A DNA stretch of 64,000 nt from Pardosa pseudoannulata (taxonomy: Eukaryota > Arthropoda > Arachnida > Araneae > Lycosidae), in the NCBI GenBank assembly GCA_032207245.1, contig CM063507.1, positions 93,870,046 to 93,934,045 of the forward strand, given 5' to 3'. Shown here piece by piece: positions 34,401 through 43,100 of this stretch (position 1 is its first letter; every line of letters starts with the position of its first letter). The position numbers and the translations under genes are program-made. The notes beneath the pieces are model-generated. The model searched no databases. It had not been told where the DNA came from and was given only the letters and a program-made list of their open reading frames with translations.

Positions 34401-37057
34401 GGGATACTTAGATTATAATATAATCGAATCAGTACCATATAATCATTATCTGATTCGATATACTATACACACTGCGGTTTTAGTGAACAAACTTGGCGAC
34501 TTTTCGGATGATGTATCACATCGCTGGAGACTTTTGGCGACTTTAAGCTTTCCAAGCTTTTTAGAGCTTTAGAGTGGCAACTCTGGTTCGTAATGGTTTG
34601 TTAAAAGATGAACATTTAATTTCGTGTTTATGCATTGCAATAAGCTTGTGCCGGCCACAATATAATAAACTTGTCACAGATATATAGTGCCAAATTTCAA
34701 CTAAACGAAGTGAATAAGATGGTCCGTTTTTGATATATGAATACTTTGATTATTTTTGTCAGTAAATTTTTATTTTGTAAATATTAATATTAAGTTTTTT
34801 TTTTAGAAAAATTAGATAATTTACCTAAAAATATTTCTTGTTACAGAAAATTTATAAACATGTACATTATGTTAATTTAGCTCTGCCATTCGTAGACCAC
34901 CTTCGATTTTTTAAATGTGGAGTAGATTATGTATCCCAAAAGTTTGGCAACCCCTTCTCTATTGTATATATTTTTCATACTGTGTCATGCAATATCAACC
35001 TGATGTTGCATGTCCTACAATACCAGTGAATGCTATTTCTATGCAAATGTGCTGGAGTCAACTTAGGTGATTGTCTGGGGAGGTCAGGTATCAGTGCATT
35101 TTCTTAGAAAAATTCAAAGTTAACAAGAGATTTATCTGGAATTGGAAATCTGTACAACAAGAATTAATTTGTTTGGTTTGGAGAGCAACAGCCAAATTTT
35201 TGCAGTATAAGGGTTAATGAGACCAGCACCTACCGTGTAATGCCAATTTTGAACAGCTATGAGCATCCACGCCAAGAGAGAGATTCAAACCTACTACTCT
35301 GATTTTGAAAGGCAGAACCTTACCCATTTGGCTATTCTGAGTTAAATTTAAAGGAAATGGCGTAGGAATAAAAGATTTTGTGAAACTAGCATCCTGGTCT
35401 GTTTTGGAAGACTATTTAGAGAAATGGACAAGAGCTGAGATAAAAGAGATGTTTTAACAGTTAGAATGCACCTTCTAGCAAAAGGAATTATTAAAAATTA
35501 GAATTGTAACCTTTATTACAGAATTGATGGTCTGATGAATTTTATTCTTCGTAAGTTAATTATGTGTGTGGCATATATTCTAGTGCGACTTATTCAGTGA
35601 ACATTCATTTGATTCTTAGACTAAATATTTATTATGTACAAGTTTTGTTAAACATATGTACATTGAACATCATTAACCACAAAACATGGTTGGAAACCCC
35701 GAGAATAACCAAATAGTGCTGAGCGGAAAGCACTTCTCGGTCTCAGCTCTCCTTTGAGAATAATGTCCTTTCTCTCTTGTACCGAGCAGGCATCTCCTCA
35801 GTTGCTGTGCATGAGGGCCGGATTGGAATCCCCCCCCACCTCTTTGGTCAGGCTTTTGCTTCCATGGGAAAAATTACCTTCTCCTCCGCAGCTGGCATTG
35901 GCAGGTGTTGCATACTTCCCCCTTCTGGTGAACTTTTCACCTCCCTTGAACCGGGCTTGTCCACCCTCTCACGATGTGTCAGTCTTCGCTCCTTAGTTCT
36001 GTAAAAAAAATGCAGGTGTCCATGTAACACAAACTCGAGTCTTGAGTCTAGTATTACAACTTTCTTTCTTACCTAGTGTACACTCACTGAGCACAGTCTC
36101 TATTTTCAAATCTAACTGCTCATCTTGTGCAATTGTTGTCTCATAAATACGTCGAAGTCAGACCTCCTGGGCTGACTCCGGTGCTAACTCAGCAGGACCC
36201 TCTCCTACTGAGGACTTTTTTTTTTTAGTAGTAAGCTAGGTAAGTTAGGGCTTTTTCAGTTCCTGGGGCTATACGAGGCCCCAGTGTTTCCTTTTTCGAG
36301 CACGCCGAGTCACAGGGGTTCTGCAGGGTGGGCTAAAATGTTCTATCACAATGACCCCCTGAGTGATGGTCCTGAGGCCCAGGATTGCGAGTCTCGCCTC
36401 TCTAAATCTCCTGTCTCTCTCTTTCGGCCACACTGGTCTCCCGTCCAGCTTGGTGCAACGAGTTAGTTTTTTCCGCATTGGTTCACTCCTTCTCCACTAA
36501 TTCCAGTATCAGGAGGTCCGCTAAGCATCCAGTAGTATTCCAAATTCCTCCTCCTCAGCAGCGCACCTCTGGTGCATCCTCCTGCCACTGGTGCCTGCGG
36601 TGCGATGGGTACTTCGAAGGGTCTAGCTCGGGGTGGGTTAGCCCCATACTTGCAATCTGCCCACCACAGCCGGGATAAGCCTGGAGGGCCTCACGGCTAT
36701 ATGGGCCCAGTTTGCGCTTGATTGTCTCATAAATACTAAATGAGCACCTTGATGTTAGTTAGTTTTTGTCTTTATTGGCATATTTGTAAACAATTTACTA
36801 CTCATTTCCTGTTCGTTTGTAACCTACTTACTGACTTGCCCTTGTAGTTGTATTATGATTTGATTTGTGCTAGAGCTAAAATGTTTCTGTTTCTCTTCCA
36901 GAAAATCAAAGGTAAGATCTATAAAGAATACCAAGCTTGCCAACATGATCGTAGGTATAGTGATGCCCTGAAGAAATTTAACTTTTTACATTGCAAATTG
37001 TCTCATATCAAAAAGCTAGTAATGGAATATGACAATGCTCAGTGTGTCAAATCCTAG
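14239..37057 (+). CDS. ELL: ELL, RNA polymerase II elongation factor (11 exons, 5' end missing)
   Basis: Gene-level entry. Joined exons: 14239-14351, 15101-15217, 16842-16876, 18473-18677, 22242-22312, 22427-22583, 22669-22750, 27328-28150, 30266-30332, 33172-33343, 36902-37057. They sum to 1998 bases, and every intron is GT..AG with compatible phase. Family knowledge: ELL suppresses transient pausing of Pol II and is a subunit of the super and little elongation complexes in the nucleus. Seen here: an N-terminal ELL domain (motifs DGPQGSFECL, LGRKVKVKRP, DRIIHILAVRPYKRPELL), a Ser/Asn/Lys-rich linker (residues about 235-545), and a C-terminal occludin-homology domain (about 553-660: DFNAEYEEYLRLHAQIKSI, CKLSHIKKLVMEYD), which in vertebrate ELLs contacts AFF scaffolds. 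Length is similar to human ELL (621 aa), but about 65 N-terminal residues are absent. No start codon or promoter was identified. Confidence 0.96.
15101..15217 (+). CDS. ELL: ELL exon b
   Basis: Acceptor ttttaatag, donor gtaagt, phase 2 at both ends. It encodes GPLESLGCMLMKMHIHANED, then SYEKTRVKMAAAEQEHKKFW. The segment DSYEKTRVKMAAAEQE matches human DDSYQKARQSMAQAEEE. Preceded by a 749-bp intron containing only AT-rich DNA. Confidence 0.94.
15988..16729. mobile_element. MITE family M1, copy 2 (in ELL intron)
   Basis: CAGGCTTGCAA ... TTGCAAGCCTG with the 6-bp direct repeat TTTATA immediately on both sides. Body closely matches 8370-9091. The 65-codon ORF inside is incidental. Confidence 0.87.
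16842..16876 (+). CDS. ELL: ELL exon c (35-bp micro-exon)
   Basis: A 35-bp exon between acceptor tttcttttttag and donor gtaatt. It encodes C-TKEIKPNGPHL-G, joining in phase to the next exon to form PHLGRKVKVKRP, the counterpart of human RYLGKKVQFRKP. It lies 112 bp downstream of a MITE (15988-16729). Gene finders can easily miss it, but the phase and the conserved junction support it. Confidence 0.88.
17166..18398. mobile_element. hAT-type element, 14-bp perfect TIR and 8-bp TSD (in ELL intron)
   Basis: Both ends read CAGTGGCGTGCGGT inward, followed by a conserved GCAGGGTGTGCA subterminal block. The exact duplication ATACTTGT lies at 17158-17165 and 18399-18406. 1233 bp, no transposase ORF; the internal 60-codon ORF at 18308 crosses the right end. 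Good end preservation suggests a fairly recent insertion. Confidence 0.95.
17886..17944 (+). repeat. 59-bp truncated SINE insertion with 15-bp TSD, nested in hAT element
   Basis: Flanked by perfect copies of ccaaatgttaaaaac (17871-17885, 17945-17959). The inserted piece ends ctccaaccaaccaa, like the SINE-A 3' tail. Severe 5' truncation with a long TSD indicates target-primed reverse transcription. Confidence 0.85.
18473..18677 (+). CDS. ELL: ELL exon d (basic, proline-rich)
   Basis: Acceptor ctacttttcag, donor gtatat. It encodes GRKVKVKRPGLVVSPVKVSP followed by a Pro/Lys-rich stretch (PPKTTFKPVNIPPVKKQQ) and ends SPELLRQPIR. This corresponds to the spacer between the two halves of the N-terminal ELL domain in human ELL (GKKVQFRKP ... 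SGVSQRPFRD). It follows closely after a 1.2-kb hAT element. Confidence 0.93.
18812..19588. mobile_element. MITE family M3, copy 1 (in ELL intron)
   Basis: About 777 bp, nearly identical to 38676-39447. Ends CATGATTTCCGCGCA and, reversed, CAGGGTATCTGCCAA; aagtcatggatttt-type motifs are repeated near both ends. Short flanking repeat catata on each side. Looks hAT-like but is unclassified. Confidence 0.82.
19795..19851 (+). repeat. 57-bp truncated SINE-A insertion with 14-bp TSD
   Basis: Flanked by perfect attaacctaattgt (19781-19794 and 19852-19865). The insert carries the SINE-A 3' end: acagtagaccgtagccctccaaac.. then caaaccaa. Confirms where family A ends. Confidence 0.88.
20439..20499 (-). 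repeat. Gypsy 3' LTR with internal deletion (61 bp)
   Basis: Minus strand TGTAGCGGGTACAATTAC ... GGTGGCACT joined directly to TCGTCCTTTTACA. Both termini agree with the 5' LTR, but about 165 bp between them is missing. Confidence 0.88.
20665..21465 (-). pseudogene. Gypsy integrase, C-terminal two-thirds, open frame of 266 codons
   Basis: Recognisable integrase core motifs: RYGTPRHLISDNGTQFVS with the second catalytic Asp (SDNG), and the catalytic Glu in VERKNRDLK about 35 residues on. Then a chromodomain-less C-terminal region with GDLVWVKLHPLSKANQ and GPYIIL. The zinc-binding HHCC region and the first catalytic Asp are missing, so it should be catalytically dead despite the open frame. The start codon used is merely the first ATG after the deletion junction. 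Confidence 0.92.
21471..21485 (-). promoter_or_regulatory. Primer-binding site, tRNA-Lys type
   Basis: Minus-strand GTGGCGCCCAACGTG immediately after the 5' LTR. TGGCGCCCAACGTG is complementary to the 3' end of arthropod tRNA-Lys(CUU) (..CACGTTGGGCG plus CCA) as recalled from Drosophila. Confidence 0.8.
21486..21711 (-). repeat. Gypsy 5' LTR (226 bp)
   Basis: Read on the minus strand: starts TGTAGCGGGTACAATTAC and ends CTCGTCCTTCTACA. Its first 48 bp and last 13 bp are shared with the 3' LTR at 20439-20499. Confidence 0.92.
22242..22312 (+). CDS. ELL: ELL exon e (DRIIHILAVRPYKRPELL motif)
   Basis: Acceptor ctttgttttag, donor gtatgt. It encodes R-DRIIHILAVRPYKRPELLV-RLMS, a very close match to human DRVLHLLALRPYRKAELLLRL, the most diagnostic motif of the ELL domain. 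The 3.56-kb intron upstream hosts a deleted Gypsy element, a MITE and a tiny truncated SINE. Confidence 0.96.
22427..22583 (+). CDS. ELL: ELL exon f (winged-helix-like part of ELL domain)
   Basis: Acceptor tttatgtctttgtag after a 114-bp intron; donor gtaaga. It encodes EGIREKDRKGITAILTQVGT and continues to LWNEVQENWKFCTQEELEII. Human counterpart: DGLTQADKDALDGLLQQVAN ... MYKDVQKDWPGYSEGDQQLL. Reading through the 114-bp intron without splicing stays open for most of its length, so it could be mistaken for one exon. Confidence 0.95.
22669..22750 (+). CDS. ELL: ELL exon g
   Basis: Acceptor atgttatttag after an 85-bp intron; donor gtaagt; ends in phase 0. It encodes K-RKQQFLSANNENEVPSPNSQ-PSCSPVQ. 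The end joins to KRVAPEP.. of the next exon, matching human SPPQKRLQPPD. It marks the transition from the folded ELL domain to the disordered linker. Confidence 0.9.
22760..24289. other. ELL intron, nothing recognised
   Basis: AT-rich intron DNA of the 4.58-kb intron before exon h. No repeat family or ORF could be assigned. Confidence 0.5.
24290..25568 (+). mobile_element. Helitron-like non-autonomous element, copy A (in ELL intron)
   Basis: 5' end TCACCTATATAATAATAGCC; 3' end with near-palindrome CCCGTCATATGATGGG (25542-25557), then CTATATG and terminal CTAG (25565-25568), followed by T. 5'-TC, 3' hairpin and CTRR end with an A/T target are Helitron hallmarks. The 5' module (tcctcgaattatgaagcgg .. 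catccatattggatttt) is duplicated at about 24915-25200, and a foreign AT-rich piece at 24540-24910 sits between. No Rep/helicase coding. Confidence 0.8.
25570..27327. other. ELL intron, nothing recognised
   Basis: AT-rich, with no ORF or repeat that I could assign, up to the acceptor of exon h. Confidence 0.5.
27328..28150 (+). CDS. ELL: ELL exon h (long Ser/Asn-rich linker)
   Basis: The 823-bp central exon. It begins KRVAPEPISTGQEPRSKKQR-ISHYNRPD, matching human KRLQPPDFIDPLANKKPRISHF; the KKQR cluster could be a nuclear localisation signal. The remainder (about 240 residues) is low-complexity Ser/Asn/Lys/Gln, without recognisable domain, as is usual for ELL linkers. The acceptor is a tandem cag-aag (NAGNAG): use of the second AG would drop one Lys. 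The donor is aaca/gtaaga; reading past it stays open for 25 further codons, so the apparent ORF overruns the real exon. Confidence 0.94.
28404..28457. repeat. (AT)n microsatellite
   Basis: About 54 bp of uninterrupted AT dinucleotides, abutting the LTR-like repeat at 28458; a second AT tract lies at 28816-28836. Confidence 0.95.
28458..28815 (-). mobile_element. Two 112-bp direct repeats, LTR-like, inserted in (AT)n
   Basis: 28458-28570 and 28704-28815 are about 94 percent identical, separated by 133 bp. Read on the minus strand each ends GTCTCATTACA and contains AATAAAGG, as LTRs do. The spacer holds TGTTACATGTCTTGTAC on the minus strand, a possible LTR start. Could be a miniature LTR element or an LTR tandem fragment. 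Confidence 0.55.
28870..29515. other. ELL intron, nothing recognised
   Basis: AT-rich; short imperfect direct repeat caaggatatataaaa at 29354-29388. Confidence 0.5.
29519..29860 (-). repeat. Possible LTR fragment, minus strand
   Basis: Read on minus: a TATA-like gctataagcag, then about 110 bp on a gtttattaaatatgtg poly(A)-like signal, then an ending ccacccgtgatgtacgagcac. The GC-richer composition contrasts with the intron. No TSD or partner LTR was found. Confidence 0.35.
30266..30332 (+). CDS. ELL: ELL exon i
   Basis: Acceptor ctttctttcag, donor gtaaat, 67 bp. It encodes S-TDLQVPPPQGSPSEYECPEY-IK. The end PEYIK followed by EYGTIESGEQR corresponds to human PDYLLKYAAISSSEQR, placing it directly before the occludin-homology domain. 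Confidence 0.9.
30414..31299. mobile_element. Probable MITE (in ELL intron)
   Basis: Ends CATGGTTCAG and, reversed, CAAGGTTCAGA. The motif aaaagtgcttaatttt occurs near both ends (30490s and 31258). Direct flank tagtta / tagtat. Inverted ends and repeated subterminal motifs suggest a hAT-like MITE; no coding. Confidence 0.55.
31799..32889. mobile_element. Possible pogo/Tigger-like MITE in TA (in ELL intron)
   Basis: Starts CAGTGAAACTTCTCTAAAGTG and ends ..CCAGTACTGACTG, flanked by TA on both sides. CAGT..ACTG ends at TA targets and motifs such as taagcggtacacttt near the right end resemble pogo-type elements. A poly-T run at 32322-32334 lies inside. Ends only partly match each other. Confidence 0.45.
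32892..32914. repeat. Short (AT)n microsatellite
   Basis: tatatatatat tract directly after the putative pogo-like element. Confidence 0.85.
33172..33343 (+). CDS. ELL: ELL exon j (occludin-homology domain, first half)
   Basis: Acceptor ttatttttaag, donor gtatgt, ends in phase 0. It encodes EYGTIESGEQRAQYKADFNA, then EYEEYLRLHAQIKSISRKFA, then HLEHRLHTCEEGSDEFK. It matches human SEQRQSYKNDFNAEYSEYRDLHARIERITRRFTQLDAQL. The domain is a long helical hairpin in related structures; in ELL proteins it binds AFF family scaffolds of the super elongation complex. Confidence 0.97.
34088..34669. repeat. Tandem duplication of a 300-bp unit (in ELL intron)
   Basis: aacttgacaaagtgggat begins at 34088 and again at 34388, and the two 300-bp units match at well over 90 percent. 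Each contains an inverted pair tcgaatcag / ctgattcga about 30 bp across and the motif ctttaagctttccaagcttt. It resembles a two-unit satellite fragment. Confidence 0.95.
35168..35340 (-). repeat. SINE family A, minus strand (in ELL intron)
   Basis: Reverse complement of the family: ggtttggagagcaacagcc, gggttaatgagaccagcacc, gagattcaaacc as reversed B-box, and a tRNA-like head ending in gccatttgg-like sequence. Confidence 0.8.
35690..36010. other. GC-richer block, unidentified (in ELL intron)
   Basis: About 50 percent GC within an AT-rich intron; contains overlapping 60-80 codon ORFs in three frames, none recognisable. Includes an inverted pair cgagaa.../...ttctcg near 35700-35740. Possibly a retroelement fragment. 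Confidence 0.35.
36151..36721 (-). mobile_element. 571-bp GC-rich retro-insertion with 15-bp TSD (in ELL intron)
   Basis: Bounded by perfect 15-bp copies of ttgtctcataaatac (36136-36150 and 36722-36736). The insert is much GC-richer than its surroundings, with a T11 tract at 36218-36228. The minus-strand frame 36478-36269 (69 codons, basic) is not a family I recognise. The long TSD indicates a non-LTR or processed-RNA insertion. It lies 180 bp before the last ELL exon. Confidence 0.8.
36902..37057 (+). CDS. ELL: ELL exon k (occludin-homology domain, C-terminus and stop)
   Basis: Acceptor tttctcttccag. It encodes KIKGKIYKEYQACQHDRRYS, then DALKKFNFLHCKLSHIKKLV, then MEYDNAQCVKS and a TAG stop at 37055-37057. 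It matches the human ELL C-terminus (QILQEYRKIKK ... YLHSKLAHIKRLIAEYDQRQ), so the 3' end of the coding region is complete. Confidence 0.97.
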   Translation, partial: KIKGKIYKEYQACQHDRRYSDALKKFNFLHCKLSHIKKLVMEYDNAQCVKS

Positions 37058-38670
37058 CAGTTGCTTTACCTTATCTTTTTATAGAATCCTTTCCTGTCCC
37101 CATACGTGATGATAAATATGAACTTTTTTTGGCAAAAAAATAAAAAAGAAAAAAACTTTCAAGCGTGTCTGGAAACTTAAGATTGTTTCTTTTTATACAG
37201 CAGTATTGGTAAAATTTGGAAGTTTAATTTATTACTTGAATGATCTGGATGGACAGACATTTTCAAGATATAAATATCCTCTGTTATTTTTAAACCATTT
37301 TAATATAATTTATTTCTCTGGCTATTGATTTCTTATAATTGACACAAATATTATAATAGAATTTTTTGTATTGAAGGTAATCTATATTTTCTTTATTGAA
37401 ATTTACTAATATTAGTCTACTTAAAACTTCTCTTGAAATATATTTGTGCCAAAACTGAATTAAAATTATATATATATGTATAATTGTGATGCTTTTTTGT
37501 CAATTTTCTTGCTTCAAATATTCAGTATGTCACAAGTTTTCATTTCTTGGTTTTGAGAGAGCAGAATCAAAAACCAGATGGAAATTGTGCTTAGATGTAT
37601 TAAATATTTATGGATGTTTATTTTAAAATTTTATTATTGTTCTCTTAATTTTGGAAGTACTTTTGTACTTGTCCAGAGTTTCTTTAAATTTAATATTGGC
37701 AATGTTTATATGATGCAATTATAAATATTTATTTTTCTCATCTATGACAATCAGATCGATATATTTTTCATATTGTATTAATCTGGATATATGTAATGCA
37801 TTTTACAAAAGTGTTTCTTAATTTGTTCAATCTGTATAAGATTAAATTACAGATGCTATTTTATGTATATTATTTATATATAGTGCAAATCAGAAATTAC
37901 GTAATTATATTTAATTTTGACTGAGTTCAATATTTTTCAAATAATCAGCATTGCTAGTTTTATAAATTTTTGCTAATGAACATTTTAAATTTCGAGTATG
38001 TTTCTGTGCATAGCAGGGAAATGAATCGTATTAAAAAGGAATGTTTATTATATTCATTCTTAATTAATATTTATATAATTTCCCAAATATTTGAGACGAA
38101 TTACTCAGAGTTATGTTAGAAAATATTTTATATAAATTTTGTTGAGACTTGTTATATATTAGAAAATTGCCTTGGGATTGAAATGCTTTATAAAATAGAC
38201 TGTCTACCTATCAGGAAATAGGCAAATATGGCAGTTGCATGCAATAATTTTTTTTATGCATCTGCAATTTTTTTTTTTTAAGACTAAGAAAAAGTTTAAA
38301 TTCTATTTAATAATTAAAATGGAAAAGTACTTATATTATCAGTAGTATTTTCAACAAGGTAATGCTTTGTAACAATATTATTTAAATTATAATTTATTTT
38401 ATTAATTTTTTTAACTGTGGATAGTTTGAATTTTCATATATCTTTAAACTTTAAATTGAAGGTTGTTAATTCTATACTATTAAAATACACACATATATTT
38501 GATATATGTAATTTTTCTTAGATTCTTTTTAAAATAAAATATCTAGAAATTCTTTGAAAATGTTATGAAATGGATTTTTAGCAATTTTCTAGACAGTGTA
38601 AAACCCTAGCAGCATGTATTTCATTAGACATCCCTGTGACATCTTGAATGTTGATAAGATATTAATAGGT
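37058..38670 (+). other. Probable ELL 3' UTR and flank
   Basis: AT-rich DNA directly after the ELL stop, with no ORF of note and no recognised repeat. AATAAA-type hexamers occur from about 37138 on and again near 41769 (taataaactttt), so the polyadenylation site cannot be fixed from sequence alone. Confidence 0.5.
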
Positions 38671-38675
38671 GTATA

Positions 38676-39447
38676 CATGGTTTCTGCGCACATGGAAAAT
38701 CATGGATTTAGACAGTGGATTAATTTTGTCATGGAAAGTCTTGATTTTTCAAACAAAATAAGTAAAAGTCATGGATCCACTAAACTACCGATTAAATAAA
38801 AATGGATTGAATTGTTTAATTCTATTTTTACTTGTCATTTGGCTGAAGTTAGTGAGTTTGGTATTTATGTATTATCCTATTGACCCTATTGCCAAGTAAA
38901 ATTTGTTCACCAAGGAAACTCGAAGCAAGAAAGCTTAATGGGTGGGTACATGTATATTATTCTGGTCTTTTCTTAAATTGTAGATTAAAATTTTATTAAT
39001 ATAATATTCATTATTTTTTAATAAAAATTAGTTAAGATTTTTGCACAAAATATAAGTTTATCTCTAGGGATATTGTGTATAAGCATTATAGGGTTATATT
39101 TGGCTATTATTCATGGTCACCCGGATAATACCAAAGTACCCTGAATTCAAATTGAAACATTTTGATTGAAAAATTGCTAAATGATTAAACTTAGGTATGT
39201 AGATACAACAATTTATTTTTATGTTTGTGAGTTTATTAACACTTATAAAGTAAGTTTATAGTTTTTTTATGATAAAATTCCAGTAATTTCTCTAAAAGCA
39301 TATATTTCATTTGTATGTACATCAGAAGTTTTTATTCATATATACTTTTAATGAATGCTTTTTAAAGTCATGCAAAATGATCCGCTAAATCAGGGAAAGT
39401 CATGAAAAGTCATGGATTTGAAAAATTATATTTTGGCAGATATCCTG
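38676..39447. mobile_element. MITE family M3, copy 2
   Basis: Near-identical to 18812-19588 in the same orientation; ends CATGGTTTCTGCGCA and, reversed, CAGGATATCTGCCAA. It lies in the ELL 3' flank, so the transcript may carry it. Confidence 0.82.
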
Positions 39448-39964
39448 TATATATAAAATGGAACTTACATGCTGTTAGGTAACATATAAAACCCAACAAA
39501 AATATTATTAAGGATAAATTCAAAGTACAAAACTGTACTTAGTTTTAGCTCATTTTTGTTACATATTTAAAACATCTTATAAATAGTCTTGATAAAAGCT
39601 GTTATACTTTGAAATATATTTACATTTATCTAAATAATTGAGAGTTTTTAATCTATATATTTATATTTTATTAGACTTTTAAGATCTTTGGTTTATCTGA
39701 TAATATAAGTACTTCTTCTCAAATCAGTTATTTTCCTTATGAATTTTACAAAATTGGTCAACAGAATTAGAAAGCTTAACACTAGGAATTATGGAAATAA
39801 TGATTTTAATACTTTACAATTTTTTTCTTTAGTACAATGACATTAATTTTTCAAATATCTTAAATCAATAATATAATTTTAATAGATTCAAATTAAGACT
39901 AGAATGCTCATCAGTGCCATTTTGACTCCAAGCCTAGTTTATTGTTTTGCAAAATCCAGATGTA

Positions 39965-40033
39965 TGTATATGAACATGTATAAGTATATATACGTGTGTT
40001 TGTGTATATGTAATATATATATATATGTATGTA

Positions 40034-40086
<53 letters not shown>

Positions 40087-40185
40087 ATGTATATATATAT
40101 ATATATATGTGTATGTGTGTATATATGTATATCTATATGTATATATATATATATGTATATAAATATATTAATATACACACACACA
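39965..40185. repeat. (AT)n/(TG)n microsatellite
   Basis: Interrupted atatatgtatgtatat units ending in acacacacac. Long Tyr/Ile ORFs on both strands are artefacts. Confidence 0.96.
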
Positions 40186-40199
40186 CTTCTTGACTGTAA

Positions 40200-43100
40200 C
40201 AAGGTTCTGATTACTTTTGGGTATTTGCTGACTGTTGTCTTTTTTCAAAAATTTATATAGAAACGTGTTTATTAGTATTACAATAGTACCACATCTGGTC
40301 ATTGGTTTATAAAATTGATATTAAATACAAAAATATTTTTACTAATTGCAGTATCTTATTTCTATACACAAAATTTACTAAAATCATACTAATGAGCCAA
40401 AGTACATATTTAACATATTTTTTATATATAATGAAAGGCCTCATGATGTAGCCAACAGCATTCCACTGGATATTTTTTTGAAATCCAAATGACTTTGTGG
40501 ATGTTGATAAATAAGATTAAATACTGAAATGTTCTATTTTATGACATAATATAAAATGGCACTTTGTCATAATTCTAGTTATACCAGGATTCCACCTTCA
40601 ATTCTAGTGTTAAGTGTTACTTTTATCTGTTTGATCAACAAAATTCTGTAAAATTAAAATATCCCCTAAAAGAATGTTCTTCGATAAAAAATTTCAGAAT
40701 TTTTCTTTTTAATTTATATGATTTTATAAAAGTTATCAGCTAGAGAATGATAATTTGCAAATTCTTTTTGTCTGTTTTTTGAGAAACCAAAATAAGAATT
40801 TCAGCAAAATCTTCTAAAAGCAAATGTCTAAGGCTTGTTTCTATTTGGTCGATAAATTAACAGAACACAAGTTTCATTATATATGTAAAGTTAACATCGA
40901 AAATGTTATAAGGATATGCATGATTAAAAACAGAAGACTTTTTAGTGGCATACTGATTTAAAACTGTATACTCATTTTGCCTTAAAAAAAAATTAGAAAT
41001 CATTTCTTTGCTCCATGGAGTTTTTTCTTTAATAAATTTTAAATTCTCACTCTAAACATTTTTATTTTTTTTAAACTAGGATTTAAATATTATTGTAAAA
41101 TTTTCTTCCTAATTCTGGTAATATCATCCACAATTACATTCCAAATTCGTACTGGTTTTAAACATTTGATTATATTTATAAAATATTTTGAAGTATACTA
41201 GTCTTGAACTATACAAATTCCCCCACAAATTGAATAAATGAAGGATGGTGCAGAAACTTCTAGTCTATATGAAAATTTTTTTTAAAAAAATAAAATTTAA
41301 AATGTTCATTATATATTGAGTATTTATTATTTTAATGCATTTTAATATTTTGTAAAATCTTAATTTCGCATGCTGTTAGTTATTTTCTAAATTGTTCTTG
41401 AAAATATGATATATATCTAGAATCAATGTTGAATTTTTTCACATTTATTTTAAAGTGAAAATTTTAAGTGCAAATGTCACTAACTAAGCAAGTGTTGTGT
41501 AAAGTACAAAAGTGTAAAGAAGCACTGAGAAACCTTGGTTGTGATGATTGCTGCAGTTAGTGATGCAATTTTATTAGTTTTTTTCACTTTTTGACATTGT
41601 ATAGAATTATAGGGTGTGAAATTATATTTATATCTTGTTTAAGTGCTCTATTGTACAAAGTTAAGTTTCCAGTTTTTGAGGGAAAGAAGTTGCTATAAAC
41701 TTTAGTTGCATTTCTTTAATTTATTATTACATCTGTTGATATATGAATTTTGATTTAGATTTTGTGTAATAAACTTTTATGGTTTCATATTTGTAGCTAT
41801 TAAAATCTTGATTATGAATATCCAAATGACCATGATTATAAAAATCCAAAATTTTGAAGAAAAAAACAAAAAAACTAGTATATAAAATTTGAAAACATGG
41901 TAAATTTGCATGTGCAAATTATCTTGCTATCTCGTTGACGACCGGAACGAATGATTGACTCTGTTGGTGTTTTGTGTTCATACCTATATCCCTTCATGTT
42001 ATAGCTTTTCCTATGTTTAAAAGTCATCATATAATATTTGTTTTGCTGTTAAATTTGTTGAGTATATCGGCTTGATATCACATGTATTTTATGCTGTCGA
42101 TTATTATTATTATTTTTTTTTGTCTGTTTTCATTAATGTTCAATATCATTCCAGTTTCCATATTACATTCTGTAATGGTTTAGGCTCATAGAATCTTAAC
42201 AAATTGTCAGTTGTTTTCAAGTTCCTTATTTATCATATATTATATGTATCCAATTGTGCTTTGAGATAAATCTTAAGTGCGTGTGCTATAATATAAAGCC
42301 TTAACCTGACTGTAAGTTATTAAATGACTTGTACAACTTTTGATTTAGATTGATAACTTTGATTGTATCTTTAGTTTGTAAAGTGTCTTTGTTAGTACTT
42401 CTGGTGGTCCTAGAAAAATATGCAAATGATAAAAGTATTTATCTTTTTAAATTTGCTTTTCGCTCATTAAATCATGTATAATTTTTAATCAGATAGAAAA
42501 ATTATTAGTTCTCTAAAATTTAGTTTTATACAATCATGCAGAATTGTTTAATAGAATTAAAAATTACCAATAATACTTTTTTTTTTTTTTTTTTTCCAAA
42601 ATGAAGTTAATAATTTTATAAGAAATGAGTTTGCAGCTATTTTTTTTAATTAACTACACCTTTTAATATTTTTCTTCTTGATATTTACAATTAATTTTCA
42701 TCTTTCAGTTAATGAAAATTTGATATGTACATAATTACATAATGCAGCAAGACACTGAAATCGTATCAATTTAATGATTTTTCTAAAGGCTCTTAAATGT
42801 TAATTTTGAAGAGAGACTATTGCAAGTCTACATATTAGGTTTTTCTAGTTGTAAGTACATATCTTTTATGTTCAGTTCCAATTTCATTGATTGCTTAACT
42901 TGATCTGTTCTAAATACATTCGTTTAAATGGATCCTTAAAAAATATTAAGTGGTTTAAGATATATGTTGAATAGTATTAATCTTAGGCTAATATTTCAGC
43001 CATAATTAAAATTTAACTTTTGGTTATTCAAAAATATGCATATAAGTGCAATAAAAACACATACAGCAATACTTAGATCACCCAGTAAAATCATCATTTT

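Noticed and set aside
35754..36030. Overlapping ORFs in three frames
   Set aside because: Explained by a GC-rich block with few stops; no frame shows a protein family.
39904..40260. ORFs of Tyr/Ile repeats on both strands
   Set aside because: Microsatellite artefact.
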